DNA of 64,000 bases from Bacillota bacterium (lineage in GTDB: Bacteria > Bacillota > Clostridia > Oscillospirales > Ruminococcaceae), in assembly GCA_023418925.1 (NCBI GenBank), contig JAEZYS010000025.1:3946-67945 (forward strand), read 5' to 3'. A program made the translations under genes and the position numbers. The notes under the pieces were generated by a model. That model saw nothing but the letters and a program-made list of their open reading frames with translations. It was not told where the DNA came from and searched no databases. Below, piece by piece: positions 15,242-25,556 of the stretch. Every line of letters starts with the position of its first letter. Positions within the stretch are counted from its first letter, which is position 1.

Positions 15242-16288
15242 ATGAGCAAGGCATTATTTGAAGCACTTGAGCTTCTCGAAAAAGAGAACGGCATCCCAAT
15301 GAATATGCTTGTTGATAAAATCAAGCAGGGAATATTGAAGGCAGTAAGAAGGGAATATCCTGACTGTGATGATTTCAGCGTTGAAATTGATCCACAGAGA
15401 AATAAGTTCGAAGTTGCAATCATGAGAACAGTTGTCGAGGATGAACCTATTGACATGAATGAGATTAACATTGATGAGGCAAAAACATTTGCAAAGGGCT
15501 GTGCAGCGGGAGATGTTGTTCCTTATCAGCTTTCAACAGCTCAGTTCGGCCGTGTTGCTGCAATGTATGCAAAGCAGTCAATACGCCATGACATAAAGGA
15601 ATTTGAAAAGGAAAAGCTTATAGCTCAGTACAAGGATAAGGAACATGAAATTGTTACTGCGATAGTACAGAAGGTTGAACCTGCAACCGGAAATGCTACA
15701 TTGACAATTGATAAAAACGAAGTTTATCTTTTCAGAAATGAGCAGATTCCGGGAGAGGTCCTCAAGGAAGGTACATCCATCAAGGTTTATGTTGTCGGAA
15801 TAATTAATCCTGACAGAAAGCCTGTTGTAAAGATTTCAAGAACACATAAGGATCTTGTTAAGAGACTGTTCGAGCTTGAAATTCCTGAAATTTACGACGG
15901 AACAGTTGAAATCAAGTCTATTTCAAGAGAAGCAGGTTCAAGAACAAAGATTGCTGTTTATTCAAAAGATCCGAACGTTGATCCTGTAGGAGCATGTATC
16001 GGACCTAAGCATTCAAGAATCAGCAAGATTGTTGATGAGCTTAACGGTGAGAAAATCGACATAATTGTTTACAATGAAGATCCTGCAGTATTTATTGCTC
16101 AGGCACTTGCACCAGCCGATGTCATCAGCGTTTCAATTAATGAGGGTGATGAAAGAACATGCTCCGTTATTGTTCCTAACAACCAGCTTTCACTTGCTAT
16201 CGGCAATAAGGGACAGAATGCAAAGCTTGCAGCAAGACTTACAGGATATAAGATCGATATTAACCCTGAAAATGCAGTAAGCGAATAA
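15242..16288 (+). CDS. nusA: Transcription termination/antitermination factor NusA
   Basis: A 348-residue NusA with N-terminal RNA polymerase-binding domain (1-130), S1 domain (about 135-200) and two KH domains (about 200-345; [25 protein letters not shown] and [23 protein letters not shown]). It lacks the extra C-terminal acidic repeats of proteobacterial NusA, as expected for Firmicutes. It regulates pausing, termination and antitermination. ATG 15242 follows AGGAGG. It is 46 bases after rimP and 32 before ylxR, in the standard order. Confidence 0.97.
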   Translation: MSKALFEALELLEKENGIPMNMLVDKIKQGILKAVRREYPDCDDFSVEIDPQRNKFEVAIMRTVVEDEPIDMNEINIDEAKTFAKGCAAGDVVPYQLSTAQFGRVAAMYAKQSIRHDIKEFEKEKLIAQYKDKEHEIVTAIVQKVEPATGNATLTIDKNEVYLFRNEQIPGEVLKEGTSIKVYVVGIINPDRKPVVKISRTHKDLVKRLFELEIPEIYDGTVEIKSISREAGSRTKIAVYSKDPNVDPVGACIGPKHSRISKIVDELNGEKIDIIVYNEDPAVFIAQALAPADVISVSINEGDERTCSVIVPNNQLSLAIGNKGQNAKLAARLTGYKIDINPENAVSE

Positions 16289-16320
16289 AAGCCTTACAGC
16301 AGAAGTCAAGGAGGAATAGT

Positions 16321-16593
16321 ATGGCAGGTGTAAAAAAAATTCCTATGCGTATGTGTCTCGGATGTGGGGAAATGAAGGCTAAAAAAGAGCTTATAAGAGT
16401 AGTAAAATCACCTGAGGGAGAAATTTCCCTTGATCTTACCGGAAAAAAATCCGGACGCGGAGCATATATTTGCAGGTCTGCCGAATGCTTTGCAAAGGCA
16501 CGCAAGGCAAGACGCTTTGAAAAAACTTTTTCATGCATGATAACAGAAGAGGTATATGACAGCATGGAAAAGGAGCTGGCAGACAATGAATAA
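16321..16593 (+). CDS. ylxR: YlxR-family (DUF448) RNA-binding protein
   Basis: A 90-residue protein with the family pattern PMRMCLGCGEMKAKKELIRVVKSPEGEI...GRGAYIC. The C18/C21 pair and the GRGAYIC Cys are typical. YlxR is a small nucleic-acid-binding protein encoded between nusA and infB; in other Firmicutes it affects transcription or RNase P, but its precise role is open. Start ATG 16321 follows AGGAGGAA. Its end overlaps the next gene by eight bases. Confidence 0.93.
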   Translation: MAGVKKIPMRMCLGCGEMKAKKELIRVVKSPEGEISLDLTGKKSGRGAYICRSAECFAKARKARRFEKTFSCMITEEVYDSMEKELADNE

Positions 16594-16888
16594 ATATCTG
16601 AATCTTCTCACAATTTGCAAAAAAGCAGGAAAGCTTGCGACAGGCTTTGATCCTGCTAAGGAGGCAGTTGACAAGGGTAAAGCAAAATTGATACTCCTTG
16701 CCTCCGACCTTTCTTCCAAAACAGAAAAGGAAATACGTTTTATTGCGGAAAAGAAAGCGGTAACGGTTATGAAAACCTCTCTGACACTGGATGAATATTA
16801 TTTTGGTTTAGGAAAAAAAGCCGGAGTTTTTGCAGTTTGTGATGATGGTTTTGCAGTAAGTTTGTCAGGCCTTGTGTCAGACAAATAA
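16586..16888 (+). CDS. L7Ae-family ribosomal protein (YlxQ-like)
   Basis: A 100-residue L7Ae/L30e/Gadd45 domain protein. KYLNLLTICKKAGKLATGFDPAKEAVDKGKAKLILLASDLS is the RNA-binding fold seen in YlxQ, which binds kink-turn RNA. ATG 16586 is preferred over 16556 because the upstream ten codons lie inside ylxR and AGGAG sits about 12 bases before 16586. The overlap with ylxR indicates translational coupling. Confidence 0.9.
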   Translation: MNKYLNLLTICKKAGKLATGFDPAKEAVDKGKAKLILLASDLSSKTEKEIRFIAEKKAVTVMKTSLTLDEYYFGLGKKAGVFAVCDDGFAVSLSGLVSDK

Positions 16889-16920
16889 GAACAACTTAAT
16901 AATTGGAGGATATAAAGCCT

Positions 16921-19548
16921 ATGAGTACAAAACAGCAGAATAAGCAGAAGCTGAATGAACTGGCAAAGGATCTTAATATATCAAATCAGGAAATTATAAA
17001 TTTAGTAAAAGATAAGTTTGATACAGTCAAGAAACCAACAGCAAGCCTTGCTTCTGATGAAGTAAATATAATTCTTGAACATTATACACAGGAAAATCAG
17101 GTTAGTGATTTCAATGGGTATTTTGCTGCACGAAATGAGCCAAAAACACAGGTCAAGGAAGATAAGCCTAAGCAAGAACCAAAGGAACAGCCTAAAAAGG
17201 ATGCTAAGGAAAATACAGCAGAGAATAAGCCTGCTGCAAAGCCTGAAGTAAAAGCTGTTCCTAAACAGGCAAACGCTCCTGTTGAAGGCAAGGTAAGGGA
17301 AGAGTCAAAACCTGTTCAGAAACCACAGCCGGCTCCTGCTGCTCAGCCAAGAAAGCAGGCTGCACCTGTACAGAAGAACGTTAAGAATACACAGAAGTCT
17401 GCAGTTGAAAGATTTAATCAGCAGATTCAGAAGTCTAATGATCAGAAAAACAAGCCTGTTAATAATGCTCCTGTAAAGTCACAAAATAATAATGATAATG
17501 CCAAGGCACAGCCAATAAAGACAAGACTTAATGCAGGCATGGCTGATAAGTCTGCTGTAAATGATAATAAAATTCATACTGTAGACACAAGAGGTTCTTA
17601 TGTAGAAATTGATAAGTACAACGAAAAGTATGAAAACATTGCTCCTTCACAGAGTAGTGGTAAACACAAGGATAATTTTACAAAAAAACAAAAGCTTACT
17701 CAAAAGTCTGCTCAGCGTAATAAGCAGCAGTACAGCAATAAAAAGGAAACAGAAACTGAAAAGCTTAGAAGACTTGAACTTGAACGTGCAAGAAAGCAGC
17801 AGCTCAAGGTTCTTATTCCTGATGAAATCGTTGTTTCAGAGCTTGCTACACGTCTTAAGGTTACTGCAACAGACGTTATTAAGAAGCTTATGGGTCTCGG
17901 CGAAATGTGTACAATCAATCAGGTAATTGATTTTGATACTGCAAGCTTAGTGGCAGAAGAACTTGGTGCTAAGGTTGAAAAGGAAGTTATTGTTACCATT
18001 GAAGAAAGACTTATTGACCATTCAGACGATGATGGTGAGGGTGTTGAACGTGCTCCTGTTGTTGTAGTAATGGGTCACGTTGACCATGGTAAGACTTCAC
18101 TTCTTGATAGAATCAGAAATGCAAAAGTTACAGCATCTGAAGCCGGCGGTATTACACAGCATATCGGTGCTTACAGGGTATTATGCAACGGAAAGGAAAT
18201 TACATTCCTTGATACTCCTGGACATGAAGCATTTACATCAATGCGTGCAAGAGGTGCATCCATCACAGATATTGCTATCCTTGTTGTAGCTGCTGATGAC
18301 GGTATCATGCCTCAGACGGTTGAAGCTATCAACCACGCTAAGGCAGCAGGTGTAACAATTATTGTTGCAATAAATAAAATGGACAAGGAAAGTGCTAATC
18401 CTGATAACATTAAACAGCAGCTTACAGAGTATAATCTTGTAGTAGAAGAATGGGGCGGTGACGTTATCTGCGTTCCTGTTTCAGCTAAGACAGGTGATGG
18501 TATAAACGAACTTCTTGAAAACGTTCTTCTTGTTGCTGAAGTTGCTGAATACAAAGCTAACCCTAACAGACTTGCAAAGGGTACTGTTATTGAAGCAAGA
18601 CTTGACAAGGGTCGTGGACCAATCGCAACAATTCTCGTTCAGAATGGTACTCTCCATACAGGTGATGTCATTATTGCCGGTACTGCTGTAGGCAGAGTAA
18701 GAGTTATGACAAACGATAAGGGACAGATTGTAACAGAAGCAGGACCATCATATCCAGTTGAAATTACAGGTCTTGCAGAAGTTCCGTCCGCAGGAGATAT
18801 TTTTAACGCAGTTGAAGATGAAAGACTTGCAAGAGAACTTGTTGACCAGAGAAAGCATGAAGCTAAGCAGGAACAGTTCAGCCAGTATCAGAAAGTTACT
18901 CTTGATAACTTGTTCAGCCAGATTGAGCTTGGTGAAATCAAGGAACTTCCTATTATAGTAAAAGCTGACGTACAGGGTTCTGTTGAAGCAGTAAAGCAGT
19001 CACTTGAAAAGATTTCAAACAATGAAGTAAGAGTTAAGGTTATTCACGGTGCTGTTGGCGCTGTATCAGAAAGTGACGTTATGCTTGCAAACGCATCAAA
19101 TGCAATCATTGTAGGATTCAATGTCCGTCCTGACCCTGTTGCAGCTGAAAGTGCAGCAAGAGAAGGCGTTGATATAAGACTTTACAGAATTATCTATGAT
19201 GCAATTGAAGAAATTACAACTGCTATGAAGGGTATGCTTGCTCCTAAGTTCAGAGAAAATGCAATGGGACGTATTGAAGTTAGACAGGTATATAAGATTA
19301 CAAACGTCGGTACAGTTTCAGGTGCTTATGTACTAAGCGGTAAGGTTACAAGAGCATGTCTGATAAGAGTTGTCCGTGATGGTATCGTTATTTCAGAAGA
19401 TAAGATGTCAAGCCTTAAGAGATTCAAGGATGATGTTAAGGAAGTTGCAGAAGGATACGAGTGCGGTATCACACTTGAAAAGTTCAGCGATGTCAAGGAA
19501 GGCGATATCTTTGAAGCTTTCATTATGGAAGAATACAGAGCAGACTAA
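16921..19548 (+). CDS. infB: Translation initiation factor IF-2
   Basis: An 875-residue IF-2. The first 300 or so residues are a Lys/Gln/Pro/Ala-rich, low-complexity extension, preceded by an IF2_N motif, as in many Clostridia. The GTPase domain has [14 protein letters not shown] (about 384-397), DTPGHEAF and NKMD, then domains II, III and IV ([13 protein letters not shown]). IF-2 brings initiator tRNA to the ribosome with GTP. The TTG at 16903 lies inside the GGAGGA site, so ATG 16921 is used. Confidence 0.97.
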   Translation: MSTKQQNKQKLNELAKDLNISNQEIINLVKDKFDTVKKPTASLASDEVNIILEHYTQENQVSDFNGYFAARNEPKTQVKEDKPKQEPKEQPKKDAKENTAENKPAAKPEVKAVPKQANAPVEGKVREESKPVQKPQPAPAAQPRKQAAPVQKNVKNTQKSAVERFNQQIQKSNDQKNKPVNNAPVKSQNNNDNAKAQPIKTRLNAGMADKSAVNDNKIHTVDTRGSYVEIDKYNEKYENIAPSQSSGKHKDNFTKKQKLTQKSAQRNKQQYSNKKETETEKLRRLELERARKQQLKVLIPDEIVVSELATRLKVTATDVIKKLMGLGEMCTINQVIDFDTASLVAEELGAKVEKEVIVTIEERLIDHSDDDGEGVERAPVVVVMGHVDHGKTSLLDRIRNAKVTASEAGGITQHIGAYRVLCNGKEITFLDTPGHEAFTSMRARGASITDIAILVVAADDGIMPQTVEAINHAKAAGVTIIVAINKMDKESANPDNIKQQLTEYNLVVEEWGGDVICVPVSAKTGDGINELLENVLLVAEVAEYKANPNRLAKGTVIEARLDKGRGPIATILVQNGTLHTGDVIIAGTAVGRVRVMTNDKGQIVTEAGPSYPVEITGLAEVPSAGDIFNAVEDERLARELVDQRKHEAKQEQFSQYQKVTLDNLFSQIELGEIKELPIIVKADVQGSVEAVKQSLEKISNNEVRVKVIHGAVGAVSESDVMLANASNAIIVGFNVRPDPVAAESAAREGVDIRLYRIIYDAIEEITTAMKGMLAPKFRENAMGRIEVRQVYKITNVGTVSGAYVLSGKVTRACLIRVVRDGIVISEDKMSSLKRFKDDVKEVAEGYECGITLEKFSDVKEGDIFEAFIMEEYRAD

Positions 19549-19569
19549 TTAATAGTCTGATGATTTGCG

Positions 19570-19595
19570 GGTATTGTCATTAATATGACAATACC
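19570..19595 (+). other. Intra-operon stem-loop between infB and rbfA
   Basis: An 11-bp perfect stem GGTATTGTCAT / ATGACAATACC with a TAAT loop, without a T-run. It may slow polymerase or act as an RNA processing site. It is not a terminator by itself. Confidence 0.5.
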
Positions 19596-19662
19596 GCAGC
19601 TATCTGCAGAATGACGGGGTAATGCACCTTGTTGAAAATATATCTTAAAGGAGGGCCCGGTT

Positions 19663-20034
19663 ATGCCTAATTTCAAAAACGGACGTTTGTCAGAGGATAT
19701 TAAAAGAGAAATTTCTGCTCTTATGAGAGATGAAATCAAAGATCCGAGAGTAAACGGAGGATTGATTTCCGTTGTTCGTACAGAACTTTCAGGTGATAAA
19801 TCTCACTGCAAAGTGTTCATTTCAAGCCTCGACGGAATTGATTCTGCAAAGTCTGCGGTAAAGGGATTTGAAAGTGCATCAGGATATATCAAAAGGGAAA
19901 TTTCAAACAGGCTTCATATCAGAAAATGCCCTGAACTGAAATTTATTGCAGATGATTCAATTGAACATTCCGCTGAAATTGCTAAAATGCTGGGCGGTAT
20001 TGATAAGAAAGTTGACAGTGAGGAATCAGAGTAA
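19663..20034 (+). CDS. rbfA: 30S ribosome-binding factor A
   Basis: A 123-residue RbfA with the KH-like fold. Signature blocks are RLSEDIKREISALMRDEIKDPRV (7-29), the beta strand CKVFISSLDG and the C-terminal ELKFIADDSIEHSAEIAKML. It aids maturation of the 16S rRNA 5' end. Its start follows AAAGGAGGGCCC. It is 22 bases ahead of the nrnA gene, in the normal operon order. Confidence 0.95.
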   Translation: MPNFKNGRLSEDIKREISALMRDEIKDPRVNGGLISVVRTELSGDKSHCKVFISSLDGIDSAKSAVKGFESASGYIKREISNRLHIRKCPELKFIADDSIEHSAEIAKMLGGIDKKVDSEESE

Positions 20035-20056
20035 CTTCCGGAGAGTGATTTAAAAA

Positions 20057-21022
20057 ATGCAGATGAATTTAAAAGAAGCAGCAGAGTATTTAAAAAAATG
20101 TAATGATGTACTGATTCTGACACATCAGAGCCCTGACGGTGACACATTCGGAAGTGCATTTGCACTTTGCAGAGTGCTTCGGAGTATGGGTAAGAATGCA
20201 AATGTGCTTTGCTCAGATGAATTCCCAAAAAGATATGATTTTATGTACAAGGACTATGTTCCGCAGAAGTTTAGTCCGCAGACAATTATTGCTGTGGATG
20301 TTGCAGATAAAAAATTACTTGGCAAGAAGCTTGCTCAGTACGGCGACTATGTGAACCTTTGTATTGATCATCACTTTTCAAATATGCGCTACGCTGAAAA
20401 TCTTCTTCTTGACGGGAATGCTTCAGCAACATGTGAATTGATGTATGAACTGTTTTCTGAAATGGGTGCAGAGATTAATAAAGAAACAGCAGACTGCATT
20501 TATACAGGAATAGCAACAGATACAGGATGCTTTAAGTATGACAATACAACACAGAGAGCTCATATAATTGCTTCAGAACTGATGGAGTACAATGTAAGTT
20601 TTGCATGGATAAACCGTAGAATGTTTGATGTAAAGAGCAAGGAAAGGCTGAGGATTGAACAGTTTGTTACTGCAAATATGGAGTTGTATCTCGATGAAAG
20701 ATGTGCTCTTATTGCAATTACTGATGATATTATTCAGCAAATCGGTGTTGCTCCTGAGGAATTTGAGGGGCTTGCATCAATGACATTACAGCTTGAAGGT
20801 GTTGAAGTCGGAGTTACAATGAAAGAACGTGAAAAGGGCAAGTTTAAGGTATCAATGCGTTCAGCTTCCGATGTTGATGTTTCAGAAATATGCAGTCAGC
20901 TTGGTGGCGGTGGTCATATCAAGGCTGCAGGTTGTATGGTTGAAGCCACTGAAGAGCAGGCAAAAATTCAAATTCTTCGAGCTGTTGCTCCTGCTTTAGG
21001 TATGGACGTATGGACGGTTTAA
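20057..21022 (+). CDS. nrnA: DHH/DHHA1 phosphoesterase, NrnA-like (nanoRNase / pAp phosphatase)
   Basis: A 321-residue DHH-family protein. The N-terminal half holds THQSPDGDTFGSA (metal ligands), VDVADK, and the DHH motif as IDHHFSN. The C-terminal DHHA1 domain ends with CSQLGGGGHIKAAGC, the substrate-binding glycine motif. In B. subtilis, NrnA degrades 2-5 nt RNA and dephosphorylates pAp. It is encoded between rbfA and truB as usual, and its end overlaps truB by 13 bases. Confidence 0.92.
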   Translation: MQMNLKEAAEYLKKCNDVLILTHQSPDGDTFGSAFALCRVLRSMGKNANVLCSDEFPKRYDFMYKDYVPQKFSPQTIIAVDVADKKLLGKKLAQYGDYVNLCIDHHFSNMRYAENLLLDGNASATCELMYELFSEMGAEINKETADCIYTGIATDTGCFKYDNTTQRAHIIASELMEYNVSFAWINRRMFDVKSKERLRIEQFVTANMELYLDERCALIAITDDIIQQIGVAPEEFEGLASMTLQLEGVEVGVTMKEREKGKFKVSMRSASDVDVSEICSQLGGGGHIKAAGCMVEATEEQAKIQILRAVAPALGMDVWTV

Positions 21023-21936
21023 AATCAGCAGGCAGTGAATACTGTGGTATTATCTGTATAGATAAGCCACAGGGATTCACTTCCTTTGATGTCATTGCAA
21101 AGCTAAGAGGAATACTTAAAATCAAGCGTCTGGGACATGCTGGCACTCTTGATCCGATGGCAACAGGAGTTCTTCCCGTGTTTGTAGGAAAGGCTACAAA
21201 GGCATGTGATATTCTTCCCGACCATGACAAGACCTACGAGGCAGGATTTAAACTTGGCGAAACTACAGATACACAGGACATCACAGGAACAGTGACAAAC
21301 AAGGTTGAATCATTCAATGTGTCTGCTGATGATATTAACAATGCCCTTAAAAAATTCAGGGGGAATATCATGCAGATACCGCCTATGTATTCAGCGGTTT
21401 CCGTCGGCGGAAAAAGGCTTTATGACCTTGCAAGGAAAGGCATTGAAGTTGAGCGTGAAGCAAGACCAATTACCGTTTATAACCTTGAGCTTTTGAATTA
21501 TGATGAGAAAAGTGCATGCGGTGTAATGAGTATATCCTGTTCAAAAGGCACATATATAAGAACATTGATAAATGATATAGGTGATGCTCTTTCCTGCGGT
21601 GGAATAATGACAACACTGATACGGACATCTGCCTGCGGTTTCGGGCTTGAAAGCTGTACAACTCTTGATGAACTTCAATCGGTAAATGCAGAGAAAAAGT
21701 TTCTTGACAGATTCATATATCCTATTGAAAATGTTTTTATGTCTTGTCCTGAAATACGCATTTCAGGAGCGCAGGAGCGAATGTACAGAAACGGTGTCAA
21801 GCTTGATTCAGAAAGAGTAAAAATACCGGAAAAAGCAGAGCGTTATCGTGTTTATGGCAGTAATGAGTTTATCGGAACTGCTTATATTGACTATGAAAAA
21901 AATGAACTCAGGGCAGAAAAGAATTTTCTTGCTTAA
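21010..21936 (+). CDS. truB: tRNA pseudouridine(55) synthase TruB
   Basis: A 308-residue TruB. It has GIICIDKPQGFTSFDVI (14-30), then RLGHAGTLDPMATGVLPV with the catalytic Asp, KTYEAGFKLG and YIRTLINDIG. It makes pseudouridine 55 in the T-loop of tRNAs. The gene overlaps nrnA by 13 bases (translational coupling). The C-terminal region (about 230-308) is the diverged PUA-like tail. The ribF gene follows nine bases after the stop. Confidence 0.95.
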   Translation: MDGLKSAGSEYCGIICIDKPQGFTSFDVIAKLRGILKIKRLGHAGTLDPMATGVLPVFVGKATKACDILPDHDKTYEAGFKLGETTDTQDITGTVTNKVESFNVSADDINNALKKFRGNIMQIPPMYSAVSVGGKRLYDLARKGIEVEREARPITVYNLELLNYDEKSACGVMSISCSKGTYIRTLINDIGDALSCGGIMTTLIRTSACGFGLESCTTLDELQSVNAEKKFLDRFIYPIENVFMSCPEIRISGAQERMYRNGVKLDSERVKIPEKAERYRVYGSNEFIGTAYIDYEKNELRAEKNFLA

Positions 21937-21945
21937 GAGGGTGAT

Positions 21946-22902
21946 ATTACGATAGATTTAACAGGAACAAATGAAATTCCGAAAACAAACACAGCAGTTG
22001 CAGTGGGTTTGTTTGACGGACTGCATTATGGTCACAGAACAGTTATAAAATACGCAGTTGATATTGCACATGAAAATAATTGCATTGAGCCTGCCGTTTT
22101 TACTTTTGAAACGGATACGGTAACATCAAAATGCTCAGGGAATCTCGAGTATATCATGTCGAGGGATCTGAAACGTGAGATGCTTGAATCGCTTGGGGTT
22201 AGGTATATTTATTCACCTGACTTTATGAACTTTAAAAATCTTACAGCTGAGGAATTTGTTACACTTGTACTTAATGACAAGCTGTGCGCACAGTATGTGA
22301 TTTGCGGTGAGGATTTCAGGTTCGGGCATGGTGCTTCAAGTGGTGTTGATGACCTGAAAAAACTATGTCAGAAATTCGGCATTGAAGTCATTGTCATACC
22401 GCCAGTAAAAGAATTAGGAGATAGAAGAATCTCATCTACCCTTATCCGTGAATATATAAGGCAGGGAGATGTTGAAACAGCAAATAAGCTGTTGGGATAC
22501 CCGTTTCAGTTCAGACTTCCTGTAACATACGGAAATCAGATAGGAAGAACAATAAGCTTTCCGACTATAAATCAGATTATGCCAAAGAAGCAGATTTTGC
22601 CTAAATTCGGGGTATATGCTTCAAAGGTGGAGTTTGCCGGTATGCGTTTTCTCGGAGTTACTAATGTTGGTGTCAAGCCGACAGTAGGAGGTCAGCATTC
22701 TCCGCTTGCGGAGACTTTTATAATAGATTTTAACGGTGATCTTTATGGTGAATCCGTTAAGGTAATGCTCACAAAATTCATTAGGCCTGAAAAGAAATTT
22801 TCAGGAATAGATGAACTTATGATGCAGATAAAATCCGATGTTGAAACTGTAAAGCAAATAAATATATCAGCACTGAAAAGGTGCTGCGGAAGGAATGAAT
22901 AA
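21946..22902 (+). CDS. ribF: Bifunctional riboflavin kinase/FAD synthetase
   Basis: A RibF with N-terminal nucleotidyltransferase (AVAVGLFDGLHYGH; ISSTLIREYIRQG) and C-terminal riboflavin kinase domain (PVTYGNQIGRTISFPTIN, VTNVGVKPTVGG). It converts riboflavin to FMN and then FAD. The start is odd: the first ATG/GTG/TTG in frame is GTG 22003, inside the GxFDGxHxGH core, and would remove the first beta strand. The open frame runs upstream to ATT 21946 or ATA 21952 just after an AGAGGGTGAT ribosome site, giving a normal N-terminus (TIDLTGTNEIPKTNTAVAVG) and about 318 residues. I give ATT 21946; GTG 22003 is the conservative alternative (299 residues). Confidence 0.8.
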   Translation: MTIDLTGTNEIPKTNTAVAVGLFDGLHYGHRTVIKYAVDIAHENNCIEPAVFTFETDTVTSKCSGNLEYIMSRDLKREMLESLGVRYIYSPDFMNFKNLTAEEFVTLVLNDKLCAQYVICGEDFRFGHGASSGVDDLKKLCQKFGIEVIVIPPVKELGDRRISSTLIREYIRQGDVETANKLLGYPFQFRLPVTYGNQIGRTISFPTINQIMPKKQILPKFGVYASKVEFAGMRFLGVTNVGVKPTVGGQHSPLAETFIIDFNGDLYGESVKVMLTKFIRPEKKFSGIDELMMQIKSDVETVKQINISALKRCCGRNE

Positions 22903-22904
22903 TC

Positions 22905-24359
22905 TTGAAAACAGAGAATGTCAGAACCAGATTTGCACCTAGTCCAACTGGCTATATGCATATCGGAAACTTGAGAACAGCTCTTTTTACCTACCTCATT
23001 GCAAGGAAATATAATGGAAAGTTTATTCTTCGTATTGAGGATACTGATCAAGGAAGATATGTTGAGGGTGCAACAGAGGTTATTTACGATACATTAAAAA
23101 AATGTGGTCTAAACTGGGATGAGGGCCCTGATATAGGCGGTCCTGTAGGTCCATATATTCAATCCGAAAGAATGGGAATCTTTAAGGAATATGCTGAAAA
23201 GCTTGTTGCAAGCGGAAATGCATACTACTGCTTCTGCACAAAGGAGCGTATGGACGAGCTTCACAAGGAACAGCAGGCACATGGAATTTCGCCGACATAT
23301 GACAGACATTGCCGTAATCTTTCCAAGGAAGAAGTTCAGAAGCTTCTTGATGCCGGAACGCCTTATGTAATCAGGCAGAAGATACCTATGGATGGAGTTA
23401 CAACCTTCCATGATGAGCTTTACGGAGATATAAAGGTTGAAAATAAGGAACTTGATGACCAGATTCTTATAAAGGCAGACGGAATGCCGACATATAACTT
23501 TGCAAATGTTGTAGATGACCATCTTATGGGTATCACACACGTTGTAAGAGGAAATGAGTATCTTTCATCAGCACCAAAGTACAATCTTCTTTATGAGGCA
23601 TTTGGCTGGGAAGTACCTTGCTATATCCATGTTGAACATATTATGAGAGATGCACAGCACAAACTTTCAAAGCGTGACGGTGATGCATACTTCGGCGATT
23701 TTGTTGAAAGAGGATATACAATTCCTGCAATCATGAACTACATTGCACTTCTCGGATGGGCGCCAAAGGGTGAAAATGAGATATTTTCACTTGAAGAACT
23801 TGTTGATGAGTTTGATATTTCAGGACTTTCAAAGTCCCCTGCAATATTTGACCCTGTAAAGATGAAGGCTATAAATGCTGAATATATCAGACGTATGTCA
23901 CATGATGAATTTAAAGCTGCTGCAATGCCATATATCAGGCAGACAGTAAAGCGTGACGATATAGACTTTGATGTACTTGTAAATACACTTCAGCCAAGAG
24001 CAGAACTGTTTACTGATATTCCTGAAAAGGTTGACTTCATTGATGAAGTACCTGAGTACAGCAACGATCTCTACTTCAACAAAAAGATGAAAACAACTCC
24101 GGAATCTTCATTGGATGCATTGAAAATGTCTCTGTCTGTCCTTGAAAGTGTTTCAGACTGGAATGAAGAATCTATTCATTCAGCTTTGTTTGCAGAAATT
24201 GAAAAGCAGGGAGTAAAGAACGGGTGGTTGCTCCTTCCGCTTAGAGTTGCTCTTTCGGGCAAGGCTATGACTCCAGGTGGAGGAGTTGAGCTTGCTGCTG
24301 TTCTTGGTAAGGAAATTACAATTGAACGAGTACAGAAATCTATACAAAAATTGTCTTAA
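22905..24359 (+). CDS. gltX: Glutamyl-tRNA synthetase
   Basis: A 484-residue class I synthetase. The N-terminus RTRFAPSPTGYMHIGNLRTALF has the HIGH-type motif MHIG, and KLSKRDGD (about 252-259) is the KMSKS loop. The C-terminal third is the anticodon-binding helical region. It charges tRNA-Glu and, in bacteria lacking GlnRS, often tRNA-Gln. Start is TTG 22905, two bases after the ribF stop region. Confidence 0.96.
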   Translation: MKTENVRTRFAPSPTGYMHIGNLRTALFTYLIARKYNGKFILRIEDTDQGRYVEGATEVIYDTLKKCGLNWDEGPDIGGPVGPYIQSERMGIFKEYAEKLVASGNAYYCFCTKERMDELHKEQQAHGISPTYDRHCRNLSKEEVQKLLDAGTPYVIRQKIPMDGVTTFHDELYGDIKVENKELDDQILIKADGMPTYNFANVVDDHLMGITHVVRGNEYLSSAPKYNLLYEAFGWEVPCYIHVEHIMRDAQHKLSKRDGDAYFGDFVERGYTIPAIMNYIALLGWAPKGENEIFSLEELVDEFDISGLSKSPAIFDPVKMKAINAEYIRRMSHDEFKAAAMPYIRQTVKRDDIDFDVLVNTLQPRAELFTDIPEKVDFIDEVPEYSNDLYFNKKMKTTPESSLDALKMSLSVLESVSDWNEESIHSALFAEIEKQGVKNGWLLLPLRVALSGKAMTPGGGVELAAVLGKEITIERVQKSIQKLS

Positions 24360-24372
24360 TTTCATCACATAA

Positions 24373-24411
24373 TTTACACATTAGGCTGGTAATATAGCTG
24401 AGGTGTGTAAA
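24373..24411 (+). terminator. Weak stem-loop after gltX
   Basis: TTTACACA / TGTGTAAA with a 23-base loop, followed by GAATTTTAAATTT. It could end the translation-factor operon, but there is no clean T-run. Confidence 0.4.
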
Positions 24412-24515
24412 GAATTTTAAATTTCTAAGTATGTTATCATATATAGAAATTGATGTTTGTTCATTTTTTGCCGGAGAAACCGGTATGTTTAATAAAATGG
24501 AAGGATGGTCGTGCA

Positions 24516-25556
24516 ATGATTGAGGTAAAAAACCTTACCAAGCAGTATGGTCAGAAAAAGGCACTGGACAACATTTCCTTTACCGTTCAGGACGGAGAAA
24601 TTCTTGGTTTCCTGGGCCCTAACGGCGCTGGAAAATCAACAACTATGAATATTCTTACCGGATATATTTCGTCAACTGACGGAAAGGTACTTATCAATGG
24701 TGTAGATATTCTTGACGAGCCAACAAAAGCAAAGAAAAATATAGGATATCTTCCAGAGCAGCCACCTGTTTATCAGGATATGACTGTTAAGGAATATCTT
24801 AACTTTGTGTTTGAACTGAAAAAGTGCAAGCTCCCAAGGAAACAACACATTGAAGAAATATGCAAGCTTGTTAAGATCACTGATGTTTATGACCGTATGA
24901 TAAGAAATCTTTCAAAGGGTTACAGACAAAGAGTTGGTCTTGCGCAGGCTTTGATAAACAATCCTCCGATACTTATTCTTGACGAGCCAACAGTAGGTCT
25001 TGACCCTAAGCAGATTCTTGAAATCCGTTCACTTATCAAGAAGCTGGGCAAGAAACACACAGTAATTCTCTCCTCTCATATACTGCCTGAAATTCAGGCT
25101 GTCTGTGACAGAGTCGTTATTATAAACAGGGGCAAGATTGCTGCTGATGATACAACAGAACATCTTACAAACGATATTTCTGCTGACTATAAGCTTGTTG
25201 CAAGAATTGATGGTCCTAAGGAGGAAATTCTTAAGGTTATAAAGACAATTCCTGGCGTAATCAAAGTTGTCGGAGATATGGAACGTGAGCCTGGTATATT
25301 TGATTATGAAATTGAAGTCAAGGAAAATACAGACATAAGAAGTGAAATATTCAAGAGAGTTGTTGACAGGAAGTGGATAATCCTGGGACTCAAGGCTGAT
25401 GAAGTTACTCTTGAAGACATCTTCCTTAAGATTATTATGGGTGATACCGTAAATATATCAACAAAAAAGAAATCCGAAAATAAAAAGCCAGAGGATAAAA
25501 AAGCTGACAGCCATAATAAAGCTGATGAAGCAGAATCAGACGGGGGTGAAGAGTAA
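24516..25556 (+). CDS. ABC transporter ATP-binding protein (GldA-like)
   Basis: A 346-residue ATPase with Walker A GPNGAGKST, signature LSKGYRQRVGLAQALI and Walker B LILDEPTVGLD. The C-terminal 100 residues are an extra domain ending in a highly charged Lys/Asp/Glu tail (about 315-346). Sequence and gene order resemble the GldA/GldF/GldG ABC-2 type system. ATG 24516 is preferred over 24450 because it follows GGAAGGA and starts the conserved MIEVKNLTKQYG. The stop overlaps the permease start (TAATG). Confidence 0.9.
   Translation: MIEVKNLTKQYGQKKALDNISFTVQDGEILGFLGPNGAGKSTTMNILTGYISSTDGKVLINGVDILDEPTKAKKNIGYLPEQPPVYQDMTVKEYLNFVFELKKCKLPRKQHIEEICKLVKITDVYDRMIRNLSKGYRQRVGLAQALINNPPILILDEPTVGLDPKQILEIRSLIKKLGKKHTVILSSHILPEIQAVCDRVVIINRGKIAADDTTEHLTNDISADYKLVARIDGPKEEILKVIKTIPGVIKVVGDMEREPGIFDYEIEVKENTDIRSEIFKRVVDRKWIILGLKADEVTLEDIFLKIIMGDTVNISTKKKSENKKPEDKKADSHNKADEAESDGGEE

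Noticed and set aside
16903..16920. TTG start for infB
   Set aside because: The TTG is part of the GGAGGA ribosome site; ATG 16921 is the real start.
23109..23540. A 143-codon minus-strand frame over gltX
   Set aside because: Antisense to a conserved synthetase; Cys/Ile-rich and without start signals.
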